Source: Candidatus Magnetobacterium casense (GTDB lineage: Bacteria > Nitrospirota > Thermodesulfovibrionia > Thermodesulfovibrionales > Magnetobacteriaceae). Taken from it: a stretch of DNA of 64,000 nucleotides. A program made the position numbers and the translations under genes. Shown here one piece after another: positions 33,122 to 42,553 of the stretch (the stretch's first letter is position 1; every line of letters starts with the position of its first letter). Under the pieces are notes generated by a model that saw only the letters and a program-made list of their open reading frames with translations, searched no databases and was not told where the DNA came from. Location of the stretch: positions 186,001 to 250,000 of the forward strand of contig NZ_JMFO01000003.1 in NCBI RefSeq assembly GCF_000714715.1, in the 5' to 3' direction.

Positions 33122-34051
33122 TTAGCTCCTTTCACTTGATGACATTTCGCTTGAACCGGGCATTCCGGCTGCGTCTTTTAATTTTTCAAAGTACTCCCTC
33201 ACAGAACCGGAACCGGATTCCTTGCCCTTGTCCTTTTGACCGAGAAACTTGATAAACTCCAAAAACAGGCTCAACAACCGGATGTCCTCTACCCTGGTCT
33301 CAAAGAACCGTTTTATCAGGTCAAGCATCGTCTTGTCATCGCCCGACAGGTGCTTGAGCTTCTCTATCAGTGCCAGGATCACCTCTATGCTCTCCGTGTC
33401 CTTGAAGCGTATCTCAAGGAGCTGGCCGACTATGCCCATTTCCTTTTCAAAAATATCGGTGGTCTGTTCAAGTTCGGGGGCGATTTCCTTGATGGGTGCA
33501 TCTGCGACCTTCTCTTCTTCGGTAATCAGGACGCCCTTGCTCCAGAACTCCTCTTTCAGCCCCAGCACCTTAAACGACGGCACGTTTAAATGATTAGACC
33601 TCAGCAGTTCGACGAAGTTGCCATCCCTCTCCACGCCAATGGCAGCCACCATGGGTCTGAAGGCCTCCGTGCAGGGGATGTAGACACTGCCCACGACTCC
33701 ATCGGCTGGGGTTACCCATATTTCTTTTTCTTTATCGTCCTTTTTCTGGCCTGCGTTTATTTCGTATATCTTTACTGTGAAATTCGATGACGCAGGGTCC
33801 TGTAACTTGTCTGACAGCAGAGTCTGCGTTAATTCCCAGTAAACAAAAATCTTGTTTTCGTTAACCGGCAGCGCTACTATGGTATCAATGTCGTACTTAG
33901 GGGGGATTTCGTATTCCTCATTGATGGGATATCGTGTCATGTCCGAAATCAGGTATGTGATGCCATGCACGTCATCGGTTTGTATCCTGTGTCCTAAGGT
34001 GTTTGTGTTCATGTCTGTGTCCATAGAGTCTCCTTTTGTTGTATTGTCCAT
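33122..34051 (-). CDS. DUF4912-domain protein
   Basis: The product is 309 residues. The DUF4912 core (about 45-170) contains NKIFVYWELT, a pattern shared by these proteins, and RPMVAAIGVERDGNFVEL. The C-terminal 150 residues are charged helices, likely coiled. DUF4912 proteins regularly accompany GH57 branching enzymes and glycogen synthases, and may bind glucan or regulate its metabolism; the function is not established. It lies between glgA and the GH57 gene on one transcript. Confidence 0.82.
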   Translation of the reverse strand: MDNTTKGDSMDTDMNTNTLGHRIQTDDVHGITYLISDMTRYPINEEYEIPPKYDIDTIVALPVNENKIFVYWELTQTLLSDKLQDPASSNFTVKIYEINAGQKKDDKEKEIWVTPADGVVGSVYIPCTEAFRPMVAAIGVERDGNFVELLRSNHLNVPSFKVLGLKEEFWSKGVLITEEEKVADAPIKEIAPELEQTTDIFEKEMGIVGQLLEIRFKDTESIEVILALIEKLKHLSGDDKTMLDLIKRFFETRVEDIRLLSLFLEFIKFLGQKDKGKESGSGSVREYFEKLKDAAGMPGSSEMSSSERS

Positions 34052-34060
34052 TTCGATGAT

Positions 34061-35521
34061 TTATTGTTTACCGGATATTTTACTGTATACGGTCAGGTAC
34101 TTCTCAGCAGGCAATGTCCACGAGTAATCGGTGGTCATATCGGTCAGCATGATTTCCCTGAAGGTATAAGGTTTTTCGTTCCATGTTGAGGCGGCGCGTT
34201 TGAGGGTCTGCTCAATGGCATCGTAAGTGAAGTCTGTGAATACGAAACCGTTTCGTTGAGTACGCAGGGTATTGGGGTCCTCGATGTCAAAGACGGTATC
34301 GCTGAGGCCGCCGGTTTTTCTGACGATGGGTACGGTGCCGTATCGCATGGCGAGCATCTGTGTCAGGCCGCACGGCTCAAACAGGCTCGGCATCAGCAGG
34401 AAATCAGACCCGGCATAGATCAGATGTGCGAGGTCTTCGTCATGGCTGAGATTTATGTGGCAATCGGGGTTGTTCCTGAGGTAGTGTTTTAGGTGATAGA
34501 AGTACTCGGCTATTTCCTTATCCGGGGATGAGCCAAGGAGGACAAACTGCATACCGGTGCTGAGGGCATTGAGTATGGCGTGTCTGATCAGATGTACGCC
34601 CTTTTGCATATCGAGGCGTCCCACGACCGAAACGATTGGTTTGAAGGCATTGCGCATGGAGAGCTTGGCTCTGAGGCGTTCCTTGTTTTTGAACTTGTCC
34701 TCTATGGTTTCTATGGCATAGTTGAAGGGGATGTTGGTGTCAGTTGCGGGATTCCAGGTGTCGTAGTCAACGCCGTTGATGATGCCTTCGTACTTGGCTG
34801 CATGTTGGGAGAGGATAGCCTCGAGGCCCTCGCCGAGCTTTGAGGTGCGGGTTTCCAGGGCATACTGCGGAGAAACGGTGGTGACCGCATCGGCGTGGAT
34901 TATACCGCCCTTCATGAGATTTATGTAGCCCTGTTTGGAGTCGTCCATGATGGAGCCCTTGCCGGATAAGGATGCGGGGTCCAGACCGGCCTTTTTCAGG
35001 GCATTGTCGGTGATCTTGCCCTGGTGTTTTATGTTATGGATCGTGTAACAGGTCTTTGTTGCTCTCTGGTGACTGGTTTTGAGCAGTATCGGGATCAGTG
35101 CGGTTTGCCAGTCGTGGCAGTGGATGACGTCGGGGTGTTTGCCGGCCTCCTTGAGGAACTCCAGGGCAGCCAGGCAGAAGAAGGTGAAACGTTCCTCATC
35201 ATCCCCGGCACCATAGAAGCTGCCTCTGTCGAAGTATTTTTCCTCCGAATGCGATTTGATAAAGTAACAGACGTTATCATGCACCCTGCCCATGTGGGCG
35301 GTGCAAAACACACGTTTGCCTCCATATTGAACCGAAAGCGCCATCGGATTGTTCTGCAGGTCCTCAACCAGCGAGTGGTTCATGCAATCGTAATATGGAA
35401 GGATTACTTCGATCTTATGGCCCTTTCTGGCCAACTCACGGCTTAATCCGTCCACTACGTCTGCAAGTCCGCCCACCTTGGAAACCGGCGCACACTCCGA
35501 GGCAATCATAGCTATATACAC
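34061..35521 (-). CDS. glgA: glycogen/starch synthase (GT5)
   Basis: The product is 486 residues, normal for GlgA. The N-terminal KVGGLADV (15-22) holds the ADP-glucose Lys15. The C-terminal domain has VGRLDMQKG, LLMPSLFEPCGLTQMLAMRYG with the retaining-transferase Glu, and KTGGLSDTV. It elongates alpha-1,4-glucan from ADP- or UDP-glucose. First gene of the glycogen operon; the 35522-35715 gap upstream holds the probable promoter but no clear motif. Confidence 0.93.
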   Translation of the reverse strand: MYIAMIASECAPVSKVGGLADVVDGLSRELARKGHKIEVILPYYDCMNHSLVEDLQNNPMALSVQYGGKRVFCTAHMGRVHDNVCYFIKSHSEEKYFDRGSFYGAGDDEERFTFFCLAALEFLKEAGKHPDVIHCHDWQTALIPILLKTSHQRATKTCYTIHNIKHQGKITDNALKKAGLDPASLSGKGSIMDDSKQGYINLMKGGIIHADAVTTVSPQYALETRTSKLGEGLEAILSQHAAKYEGIINGVDYDTWNPATDTNIPFNYAIETIEDKFKNKERLRAKLSMRNAFKPIVSVVGRLDMQKGVHLIRHAILNALSTGMQFVLLGSSPDKEIAEYFYHLKHYLRNNPDCHINLSHDEDLAHLIYAGSDFLLMPSLFEPCGLTQMLAMRYGTVPIVRKTGGLSDTVFDIEDPNTLRTQRNGFVFTDFTYDAIEQTLKRAASTWNEKPYTFREIMLTDMTTDYSWTLPAEKYLTVYSKISGKQ

Positions 35522-35715
35522 AACATACCTCCTTGGAAATTTTTTTTATGCTCTCAATAGGCCATTCTATTGTTACTTTCTCTTTTCATCGTAATATAAC
35601 ACGTTATCTCTCAAAAACACACCATTATCATATACGGTACGGTATCGCCGGAGATTTTGTCAATCGCTCACAAAGACAATCCGCTGCAACCACAGTGCGG
35701 TGTATTTGTGCGTAT

Positions 35716-37830
35716 TTATAACTCAATACGAAACTCTGCTCCATGGTCAACGTTTCGGACGTCGAGCTTACCGCCCATGTTACGTTCAATAATGGTCTTG
35801 GACATGTACAGACCTATGCCGGTGCCCTTACCCTGCTCCTTGGTTGTGAAATACGGCTCAAAAATCCTGTCAATTATACCTTCTTCTATACCCCCGCCGT
35901 TGTCTGTTATGACCACGACGATCTTGCCGGCTTCTTTGGATATATTTATCGTGATCCTGCCTTTTTCGGCAACCTGAGCCGGCTTCCTTCTGTTGTCTAT
36001 GATGGCATCTTTGGAGTTATTGATGATGTTCAGCACGGCCTGCTTGAACTCGTTGGGGAAGCCGTTGACAAACAGTGCGTTGTCATCAGCGGAAGTGACC
36101 TTGACACCTATGGAATTGTTAAAGAGCTGGGCGCTGACTATAGATATCATGGAGTTAATTGCGCTGAGACAGTTAAAGGTTTCTTTTTCCTTGGCCGGTC
36201 GGAAGAAGTTGCGGAAGTCGTCTATGGTCTTTGACATGAACTGAATCTGTTTCATTGTATCTGTGACGGCCCTCTGGATGTATTCCCTGTCGATTTCGCC
36301 GTACTCAAATGCGTCCTCGAGGTCCTGTACTATCAGTCCGACGGCATTAAGGGGTTGACGCCACTGGTGGGCAATGGCGCCTATCATCTCACCCATTGCG
36401 GCCATCTTGGACTGCTGTATCAGCATCTGTTCCTTCTGCTGTCTCTGGACGATCTCTTCGGCGACACGTTGTTCAAGTTTCCGGTTGAGGTCTTGAAGCT
36501 CTGCATGTTTGAGCTTTATTTCGATCTCCACGCATTTGCGCTTTATGCCGGTTGCGATATTGTCTGCGGAGGCCACCATTGCCCTGAATGCAAACTCACT
36601 GAGTCTGTTGCGGCAAAAAGCGGCCATAACACCCATCAGTTGGTCCTCCACAACCAGCGGATATCCGCCAAAGGAGACAAACTGATTACGTCTTGCCCAC
36701 TCGTCGTCGTGAAAGAACGGCTCTGCCAGTGCATTGTTTGTCATCACCGGTCTGCGATTTGAGCCTATACCACCGACCTCATACATTCCCAGGGGGACTC
36801 TGTCGTAAGCGTCATCTATATCCGTGCATGGCCCCGAGGCGGATTGCATGACAAGCATGTTCGTCTCAGAGTCATAGAGCCATATGCAGCAGAGGGAGGC
36901 CCCTATCTTGTTGACCACTGCATCCGTACAACTCCTGAGCATCTGTTGGAGGTCTTCCTTACAACTGAGCGCATTGCCTATTTCGGCGGAGAAGGCTGCC
37001 AGTCGTGCCTGCTCCTCCAGCGCCTTTGACACCTGCTTGTGTTCGGTGATGTCAACGATAGACATGATACACTTGTCGCTGCCGGTGATGTTTTTGAAGT
37101 TGACGTAGACGTTTTTTCGCGTGCCGTACTTGTTGACAATAATGGTCTCATATTGTTTTAATGAGGCGTTTTTATACAGTGCCCTGTTGTCATAATTTAG
37201 CTTTATTCTGGGGACTTCATCGGGGGCAAGTATGTCCATCCAGATTTTTCGATTTTCGGTATCTTTGCGGTTGTAGCCGGTGATTGTTTCGAACTCGTCG
37301 TTAATCATCGTGATAGTGCCGTCGCCGTCGATGACGATAGTGGCCCCGCCGGATATCTCGAATATGCTGCGGTAGAGGCTTTCACTTTCCACCAGACACT
37401 CTTCGGCGCGTTTCTGGTCTGTAACGTTGGCAAAAATCCCCATGAATCCGGTAATATTACCGGAGTGATCCCGCACGGGTGCCATAGAGACATTTATGTC
37501 TATCAACATGCCGTCCTTGCGGAAGCGCCTTAGCTCAACCCCGGTAACGGCCTCTCCACGTGACAGTGCATCAAATATCTGCGGACACACGGTTGTAGGG
37601 TTTCCCGCAGAAGGCTCATCGAGGACAAAAGGCAGCTCAGAGCCAACGACATCCTCTGCACTCCAGCCAAAAATCCCCTCCGCTGCAGCGTTGTACATCA
37701 ACACCTTCCCCGCCTTGTCCATATATATAATTCCAAGGGGGGAGGCCTCGACAATGGTTCGCAACTTCCCATTGTCATTAGTTGAATAAAAGGACTCCCT
37801 GTCAGGGTTATCCGTCTTCATGTCTCCCAC
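35716..37830 (-). CDS. PAS-PAS-GAF histidine kinase (HQWRQPLN class)
   Basis: The product is 704 residues from GTG 37830 (ATG 37821 is the alternative; GGGAG lies between). No membrane helices. Order: PAS (about 25-145, GIIYMDKAGKVLMYN), PAS (150-270, GGATIVIDGDGTITMIN), GAF (275-435, several Cys), coiled coil, HisKA with His488 in AHQWRQPLN, and HATPase with TDNGGGI and GTGIGLYMSK. The HQWRQPLN class belongs to a large family of orphan sensor kinases. No regulator is adjacent, so its partner is elsewhere. Confidence 0.9.
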   Translation of the reverse strand: MGDMKTDNPDRESFYSTNDNGKLRTIVEASPLGIIYMDKAGKVLMYNAAAEGIFGWSAEDVVGSELPFVLDEPSAGNPTTVCPQIFDALSRGEAVTGVELRRFRKDGMLIDINVSMAPVRDHSGNITGFMGIFANVTDQKRAEECLVESESLYRSIFEISGGATIVIDGDGTITMINDEFETITGYNRKDTENRKIWMDILAPDEVPRIKLNYDNRALYKNASLKQYETIIVNKYGTRKNVYVNFKNITGSDKCIMSIVDITEHKQVSKALEEQARLAAFSAEIGNALSCKEDLQQMLRSCTDAVVNKIGASLCCIWLYDSETNMLVMQSASGPCTDIDDAYDRVPLGMYEVGGIGSNRRPVMTNNALAEPFFHDDEWARRNQFVSFGGYPLVVEDQLMGVMAAFCRNRLSEFAFRAMVASADNIATGIKRKCVEIEIKLKHAELQDLNRKLEQRVAEEIVQRQQKEQMLIQQSKMAAMGEMIGAIAHQWRQPLNAVGLIVQDLEDAFEYGEIDREYIQRAVTDTMKQIQFMSKTIDDFRNFFRPAKEKETFNCLSAINSMISIVSAQLFNNSIGVKVTSADDNALFVNGFPNEFKQAVLNIINNSKDAIIDNRRKPAQVAEKGRITINISKEAGKIVVVITDNGGGIEEGIIDRIFEPYFTTKEQGKGTGIGLYMSKTIIERNMGGKLDVRNVDHGAEFRIEL

Positions 37831-37930
37831 TGAGTGAAACGAAACAACATCATAACTAACCTAAACCAATACTATCATATTAAATCGTAGTATATCATGC
37901 TAATAATAAAAAATGCAATGAGTTTATGAA

Positions 37931-38809
37931 TCATGGCACGAGCATTATGGGGTCAAGGGGACTTCTTCGTGCCTGGGGTGGCTCACCCCTCCCCTTGCGG
38001 GAGGGGTCTGAGGGGAGGGCGGAGCCGCTCCCCTTCTTTTCTTTCCTCTGCCTGCGTGCTTCATACAGAGAGACGGCGACGGAGGTGGCCACGTTGAGAC
38101 TTTCTGCGGCGCCGACCATGGGGATGTTGACGGTGAGAGTAGCCCTGTCAAGGAGCCAGGGGTCGATCCCTGCGGCCTCCTCCCCTGCGACCAGGGCAAG
38201 CGGACACGCCAGATCGGCATCGTCGATGGCCATCCCGATATGCGGCGTGGTCACGGCCAGCGTGATGCCCCGTTGCCGCACCCAATCCACAAGCTCCACG
38301 GCAGAGGCATACACAACGGGCAGATTGAAGATGCTCCCGGCAGAGGCCCTGACCACCTTGGGTGAAAACGGGTTGCACGTCTGCGGCAACACCACCACGG
38401 CATCGGCACCAAAGGCATCCGCCGTGCGTATGATCGCTCCAACGTTGCCGGGGTCCTTCACCCTGTCGCACACCACGGCAAGGGCAGCACCCTTGAGCAA
38501 CAGCCCCCGCAGCGGCACCACGTCCTTCTGCGCAATGGCCACCACACCCTGGGGCGCCTGCGTGTCGCTTAACCTGGCAATGACCTCCCATGAAACCTCA
38601 ATGGCTTCGATGGCCGCACTGCGTATTGGTTCGACGTCCAAAACATTGTCCGCCGTATAAAATAGCCGCCTGATAACAGCCCCCGAACTCAAGGCCATTG
38701 AGACGACCTTCAGACCCTCAACGAAAAATGCGTCGTTCTTGTAGAAGGCGTGGCGTTTCTTTATCAAGGTGGCCTCTTTTATTTTGGGGTTAGACACTGA
38801 CGTTATCAT
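37931..38809 (-). CDS. SpoU/TrmH-family RNA 2'-O-methyltransferase
   Basis: The product is 292 residues. An N-terminal L30e-like substrate domain (1-95) precedes the SPOUT knot domain with VKDPGNVGAIIRTADAFG (about 131-148), LALVAGEEAAGID (about 204-216) and NIPMVGAAESLNVATSVAV (about 230-248). It methylates ribose in rRNA or tRNA (RlmB/TsnR-like). The last about 40 residues are Arg/Lys/Pro-rich and are encoded by the GC-rich repeat at 37949-38046, so they are a recent addition or read-through tail, not part of the family. Confidence 0.85.
   Translation of the reverse strand: MITSVSNPKIKEATLIKKRHAFYKNDAFFVEGLKVVSMALSSGAVIRRLFYTADNVLDVEPIRSAAIEAIEVSWEVIARLSDTQAPQGVVAIAQKDVVPLRGLLLKGAALAVVCDRVKDPGNVGAIIRTADAFGADAVVVLPQTCNPFSPKVVRASAGSIFNLPVVYASAVELVDWVRQRGITLAVTTPHIGMAIDDADLACPLALVAGEEAAGIDPWLLDRATLTVNIPMVGAAESLNVATSVAVSLYEARRQRKEKKGSGSALPSDPSRKGRGEPPQARRSPLDPIMLVP
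37949..38046 (-). repeat. GC-rich dispersed repeat, copy 6, inside a gene's 3' end
   Basis: Full-length copy in minus orientation (AGGGGAGCGGCTCCGCCCTCCCC .. GACCCCTCCCGCAAGGGG .. AAGTCCCCTTGACCCC). It is read through in frame by the SpoU methylase gene, whose stop lies just beyond it at 37931. Confidence 0.8.
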
Positions 38810-38971
38810 TGTCGAAACGCTCTATATTCCAACTCTCATGCTTTTAAAAATAACATGCCCGTTGATTGAAATGCAATCGTAAATTTATTTTTACGCAACT
38901 TTTTGTGAATTTGTATCCTCTTAATTTGACAATGTCACGTTATAGTAAAATCGGGGGGGGGTAGAGTCCAC

Positions 38972-39001
38972 TTGACAAAGATTTGGTAATTCTGATAGAA
39001 T
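38972..39001 (+). promoter_or_regulatory. promoter of the DUF262 operon
   Basis: TTGACA (38972-38977), an 18-base spacer and TAGAAT (38996-39001). Transcription should start near 39008, giving a leader of only about 10 bases before the ATG at 39018, with no visible ribosome site. Confidence 0.6.
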
Positions 39002-39017
39002 TTTAATTTTAATATTA

Positions 39018-40130
39018 ATGAATAGTTTGTTAAACGAGAGCAACACTGGTATAGAAGAGGAAGAGCTGATTGGTAGTGAGTTCGCTGCTCAATCATACGA
39101 TCCGCGTTTGATTAGGATAGATAAAGATTCATTCCCTGTGTTTCAAATAATGAGAAAGGTTGAAAAGCATGAAATAAATCTCCAGCCTGATTTTCAGCGA
39201 AATTTTGTGTGGGATGAGATTAGACAAAGCCGTCTTATAGAGTCTATGTTGATGAGAATACCATTACCAAGTTTTTATGTAGATGCAACAAATGATGGTC
39301 AATGGCTGGTTGTGGATGGTCTTCAACGACTTAGTACGTTAAATGATTTCATAAATGAAGACAATTTGACTTTAACCGGTCTCGAGTTTCTTGAAAGTGA
39401 GATAGGTAAAAAGAGATTCAGTCAAATCCCCAGACATTTGCAACGACGGTTGGAAGAGACATCTCTTTTCTTTTATATTATCAGGCCAGAGACACCCACT
39501 GAGGCAAAATTTACTATCTTCAGGAGGCTCAATACTGGCGGCTTGGTCTTAAGCTCTCAAGAAATACGCCATTGTCTGTTTCAGGGTAAATCAACAAGAC
39601 TACTTAGAGACCTGGCGTCTTCAAATGAATTTAAGACAGCCACCGATAACTCAATACCTGATGAGCGAATGGCTGATATGGAGTGCATACTCCGTTTTTT
39701 TGCATTCTACCTGACAGATTATAAGTCATATAAAAAACCTGATCTTGATACCTTTCTCGGAGATACAATGAAAAACATCAACGCTAAAAATAATCAAGAG
39801 ATTATATCTCTAAAAGAATCTTTTATTGGTTCCATGTTAAAGGCCATCGAAACATTTGGTAAGTATGCGTTTAGAAAAATTTACAAAAAAAATGGCAGGA
39901 AAAATCCCATAAACAAAGCACTCTTTGAAACATGGTCTGTCTCTCTTAGTGCGATAGACATTGAGCTGATTAAGAAGCATAAAGAAAAGATAGTGAGCAA
40001 ATTCATAGACGTTATAAATAATGATCAAAGATTTAATACTTCAATCACACAGGGTACCAGTGATGTTAGCAAGGTTCATTACCGTTTCAGCACCGTTGAA
40101 AATTTAATAAAGGAGTCGATACGTCAATGA
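39018..40130 (+). CDS. DUF262-domain protein (GmrSD/ParB-like nuclease fold)
   Basis: The product is 370 residues. The DUF262 core has INLQPDFQRNFVWDE (about 53-67), the VDGLQRLSTL motif (canonical DGQQR, here DGLQR; about 99-108) and FRRLNTGGLVLSSQEIR (about 169-185). The fold is ParB-like and is used as NTPase/nuclease sensor in type IV systems such as GmrSD and in several anti-phage systems. No DUF1524 HNH domain is attached, so nuclease action may lie elsewhere. Low GC versus neighbours suggests transfer. It overlaps the ATPase gene by 4 bases. Confidence 0.85.
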   Translation: MNSLLNESNTGIEEEELIGSEFAAQSYDPRLIRIDKDSFPVFQIMRKVEKHEINLQPDFQRNFVWDEIRQSRLIESMLMRIPLPSFYVDATNDGQWLVVDGLQRLSTLNDFINEDNLTLTGLEFLESEIGKKRFSQIPRHLQRRLEETSLFFYIIRPETPTEAKFTIFRRLNTGGLVLSSQEIRHCLFQGKSTRLLRDLASSNEFKTATDNSIPDERMADMECILRFFAFYLTDYKSYKKPDLDTFLGDTMKNINAKNNQEIISLKESFIGSMLKAIETFGKYAFRKIYKKNGRKNPINKALFETWSVSLSAIDIELIKKHKEKIVSKFIDVINNDQRFNTSITQGTSDVSKVHYRFSTVENLIKESIRQ

Positions 40131-41305
40131 TAGCTTATGTGAGATTAGAAAGGTTTAAGTGTTTTTTAGATGAGACAATACCACTTGCCCCGCTGACAAT
40201 ACTCGCCGGTGCCAACAATACTGGTAAGTCGTCGGTGATTCAAGCTCTGTTGTTGTTGAAGCAAACGGCTGAAACAAGCGGGTATGGAATCGGAAATACT
40301 ATGTACGCAGTTGGAACGCAAGGCTCCGGGCAATACTCTCATAGACACGGATGCCGGATTATATCTCTCAATGGCCCTTATGTACACATAGGAAATGCAC
40401 GTGATGTTATCTGTCAGTGGTCAGATAAAGATGATATAACTATTTCGTTTTCCGTTACTGAATGTCCTGATAAGATTTTAAAATTGGTGTTACTGTACGA
40501 TAAAAATAATTACGAAGACCATCACATAGACATAGAGTATGACGAAAGCCTTGCTCTATTACACAAGACATTGCGAGATATACGTCTTACACATATAAGT
40601 GCAATGAGGACAGGACCACTGTTGTTCTACCCAATAAGCGATGAATCAATATCTAATATGTCTGTAGGTAATATGGGGCAATTTACCGTCCATTGCCTTC
40701 ACCAATTTGGACAAAATCCAATTGCTACAAGAGAGCTGGCTTATATTGAATCAGATGCCAATGGCAATGCAACGGATCCAAAATCATACACCCTCTTATA
40801 TCAAGCTGAACAGTGGATGAATTATTTGATTCCTGGAATCCGATTTGAGTATAAGAAAATAACCGAGTCAGATGTTTTAACTATGGGTATTAGTAGTTAC
40901 AACAAGGATACGGAATATTTCAGGCCAACAAACGTTGGCTTTGGTATAACATATTGCCTGCCTATTGTCGCGGCAGCCCTGATGAGTAAAAAAGGCGACG
41001 TCATCATCTGTGAAAACCCTGAATCTCACCTACACCCTAAGGCTCAGTCTCACCTGGCTGTATTTTTGGTTCGTGTGGCCTCTGCCGGTATACAAGTTAT
41101 AACTGAGACACACAGCGATCACATACTCAACGGGATAAGAGTGGCAGTTAAACGAGGGATAATAGACAGCTCTGACGTGGCTATTAATTATTTCAACAGG
41201 GACTACAAACTCTCACACCCTTTGATGGACAAAGACGGGAGGATCGATAGTTGGCCTGAAGGCTTTTTCGATCAAATGGATACAGACTTGGGAGAGCTGC
41301 TGTAA
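40127..41305 (+). CDS. AAA ATPase, DUF3696 family (OLD/Smc-like)
   Basis: The product is 392 residues. Walker A GANNTGKSS lies near residues 28-36; the Q-rich QALLLLKQ helix follows. The C-terminal part has Walker B-type VIICENPESHLHPKAQSHLAVFL (here given only as position about 289-310), THSDHILNGIRVAV (D-loop/His switch) and the DUF3696 end with IDSWPEGFFDQ. Such ATPases act as sensors in defence systems. It overlaps the DUF262 gene by 4 and the third gene by 1 base. Confidence 0.88.
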   Translation: MIAYVRLERFKCFLDETIPLAPLTILAGANNTGKSSVIQALLLLKQTAETSGYGIGNTMYAVGTQGSGQYSHRHGCRIISLNGPYVHIGNARDVICQWSDKDDITISFSVTECPDKILKLVLLYDKNNYEDHHIDIEYDESLALLHKTLRDIRLTHISAMRTGPLLFYPISDESISNMSVGNMGQFTVHCLHQFGQNPIATRELAYIESDANGNATDPKSYTLLYQAEQWMNYLIPGIRFEYKKITESDVLTMGISSYNKDTEYFRPTNVGFGITYCLPIVAAALMSKKGDVIICENPESHLHPKAQSHLAVFLVRVASAGIQVITETHSDHILNGIRVAVKRGIIDSSDVAINYFNRDYKLSHPLMDKDGRIDSWPEGFFDQMDTDLGELL

Positions 41306-42225
41306 TGTATGGATTTGTAAATGAGTTCTCATTTGCAGGACAAGCCAAAAACCTCAATCAATGCACGGAATTAATAGGAGAACTAATTAAGACTATCGAT
41401 GTACTTCGCCCTGTCTTAACTGGTAATCAGGTTCATGTTTCCCGTAATCTGTGGCAATATGAGATTTCTTCAGGATACGCAGTGAAAAGATTTATCTATG
41501 ACAACTCCATCGATCAAGCAATAAGAAGCAGATTTCTGAGGTATGTTACCAAGGGTCCATATTTTGAGACACTTATAGAATATACCGTCCACCAATGCAC
41601 CATAACCTCCAACAACCAAGACGCTACAGGTAGCAGTATTGCTGCCGCAGCTCAACTCTCAGGTATTCTGACGAGCCTAAAAAACGCACCACCTTTTGGT
41701 CTCGATCACATAGAAGTTCTATATTGCGATGAAACCGGTAAAGAACAACCTTTGAAAATAGACAATATTTTTGACCATTCTATTGCTAAGTGTTTTTGTA
41801 ATAATGCCATTAAGACTGACATTACTTCGTGGGACGATTTCTGGAATCAACGTAAGCTATTATTTCCTGAATTGATTTTCTGTGAAGCCGTTAAAGTTCA
41901 GCTCAGAGACGGCAATTTCAAGGTACTCTCTCATCTCATCTTCCGTCATCTTAAATATATGAATGATTACATTAGCAATGTCCGTACAGGCAAGGTTCAA
42001 GCCCCTGATTTTCAAAATATGGGTATTAAGGCTACCCCTGAAATTGACATAACATTAAAACATTATGGCCGCCAAAGAACGTTTGAGTGCCCTGACGGAG
42101 TAGAAAGAACCTTCAGTTGGCACAGCAAACTATATGGCCAAAACATACGCATACACTTCCATCCACCTGACGCTGATACAAATGACTTTATTATTGGATA
42201 CATCGGAGAACACCTTCCTGTCTAA
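41305..42225 (+). CDS. third protein of the DUF262/DUF3696 operon, unknown fold
   Basis: The product is 306 residues, soluble. I do not recognise a named domain. The C-terminal 70 residues (KLYGQNIRIHFHPPDADTND... then IIGYIGEHLP) resemble a beta-rich ending often seen in proteins next to DUF3696 ATPases. A His/Arg-rich surface (RHLKYMNDYISNVR) could bind nucleic acid. It is the effector candidate of the operon: the start codon overlaps the ATPase stop (TAATG). The three-gene order recalls the Menshen defence system from memory; this was not checked. Confidence 0.7.
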   Translation: MYGFVNEFSFAGQAKNLNQCTELIGELIKTIDVLRPVLTGNQVHVSRNLWQYEISSGYAVKRFIYDNSIDQAIRSRFLRYVTKGPYFETLIEYTVHQCTITSNNQDATGSSIAAAAQLSGILTSLKNAPPFGLDHIEVLYCDETGKEQPLKIDNIFDHSIAKCFCNNAIKTDITSWDDFWNQRKLLFPELIFCEAVKVQLRDGNFKVLSHLIFRHLKYMNDYISNVRTGKVQAPDFQNMGIKATPEIDITLKHYGRQRTFECPDGVERTFSWHSKLYGQNIRIHFHPPDADTNDFIIGYIGEHLPV

Positions 42226-42553
42226 GGATTTTTCACGTTGATCTTACTTCAGATGCTCCACGATGTTCTTCAGCCACTGAGCTTGACCAGGAATCCAGGA
42301 TGCGTAAAAGTAGAGTTACCATGGAATATAAAGAGGATACCTTTTTACGATAATTAACAGACACTTGCCATGCTTTTGTTGTCAGACTCCATTATTTTAG
42401 AATAAGGCATCCGAATTAATAACACAAAAAAGACTATTGACACGGTTTTTTTTTGATATACTACGTTGTGTATTTTTGGTTTAGAAGTAGATTTAGATGC
42501 TTCTGCTTTGATTGTTATAAACATAAATTCAGGGTATATTAAGTTCGCAGGAT
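42226..42553. other. intergenic stretch without gene
   Basis: Between the DUF262 operon and the DnaJ-TPR gene I see no coding frame. TTGACA (42437-42442) and TATACT (42457-42462) are present but only 14 bases apart, which is too close for a normal promoter. Nothing else stands out. Confidence 0.5.

Noticed and set aside
35040-35450. Plus-strand frame opposite glgA
   Set aside because: Antisense shadow of glgA with no ribosome site.
42437-42462. TTGACA and TATACT before the DnaJ gene
   Set aside because: The spacing of 14 bases is too short for a normal sigma-70 promoter.
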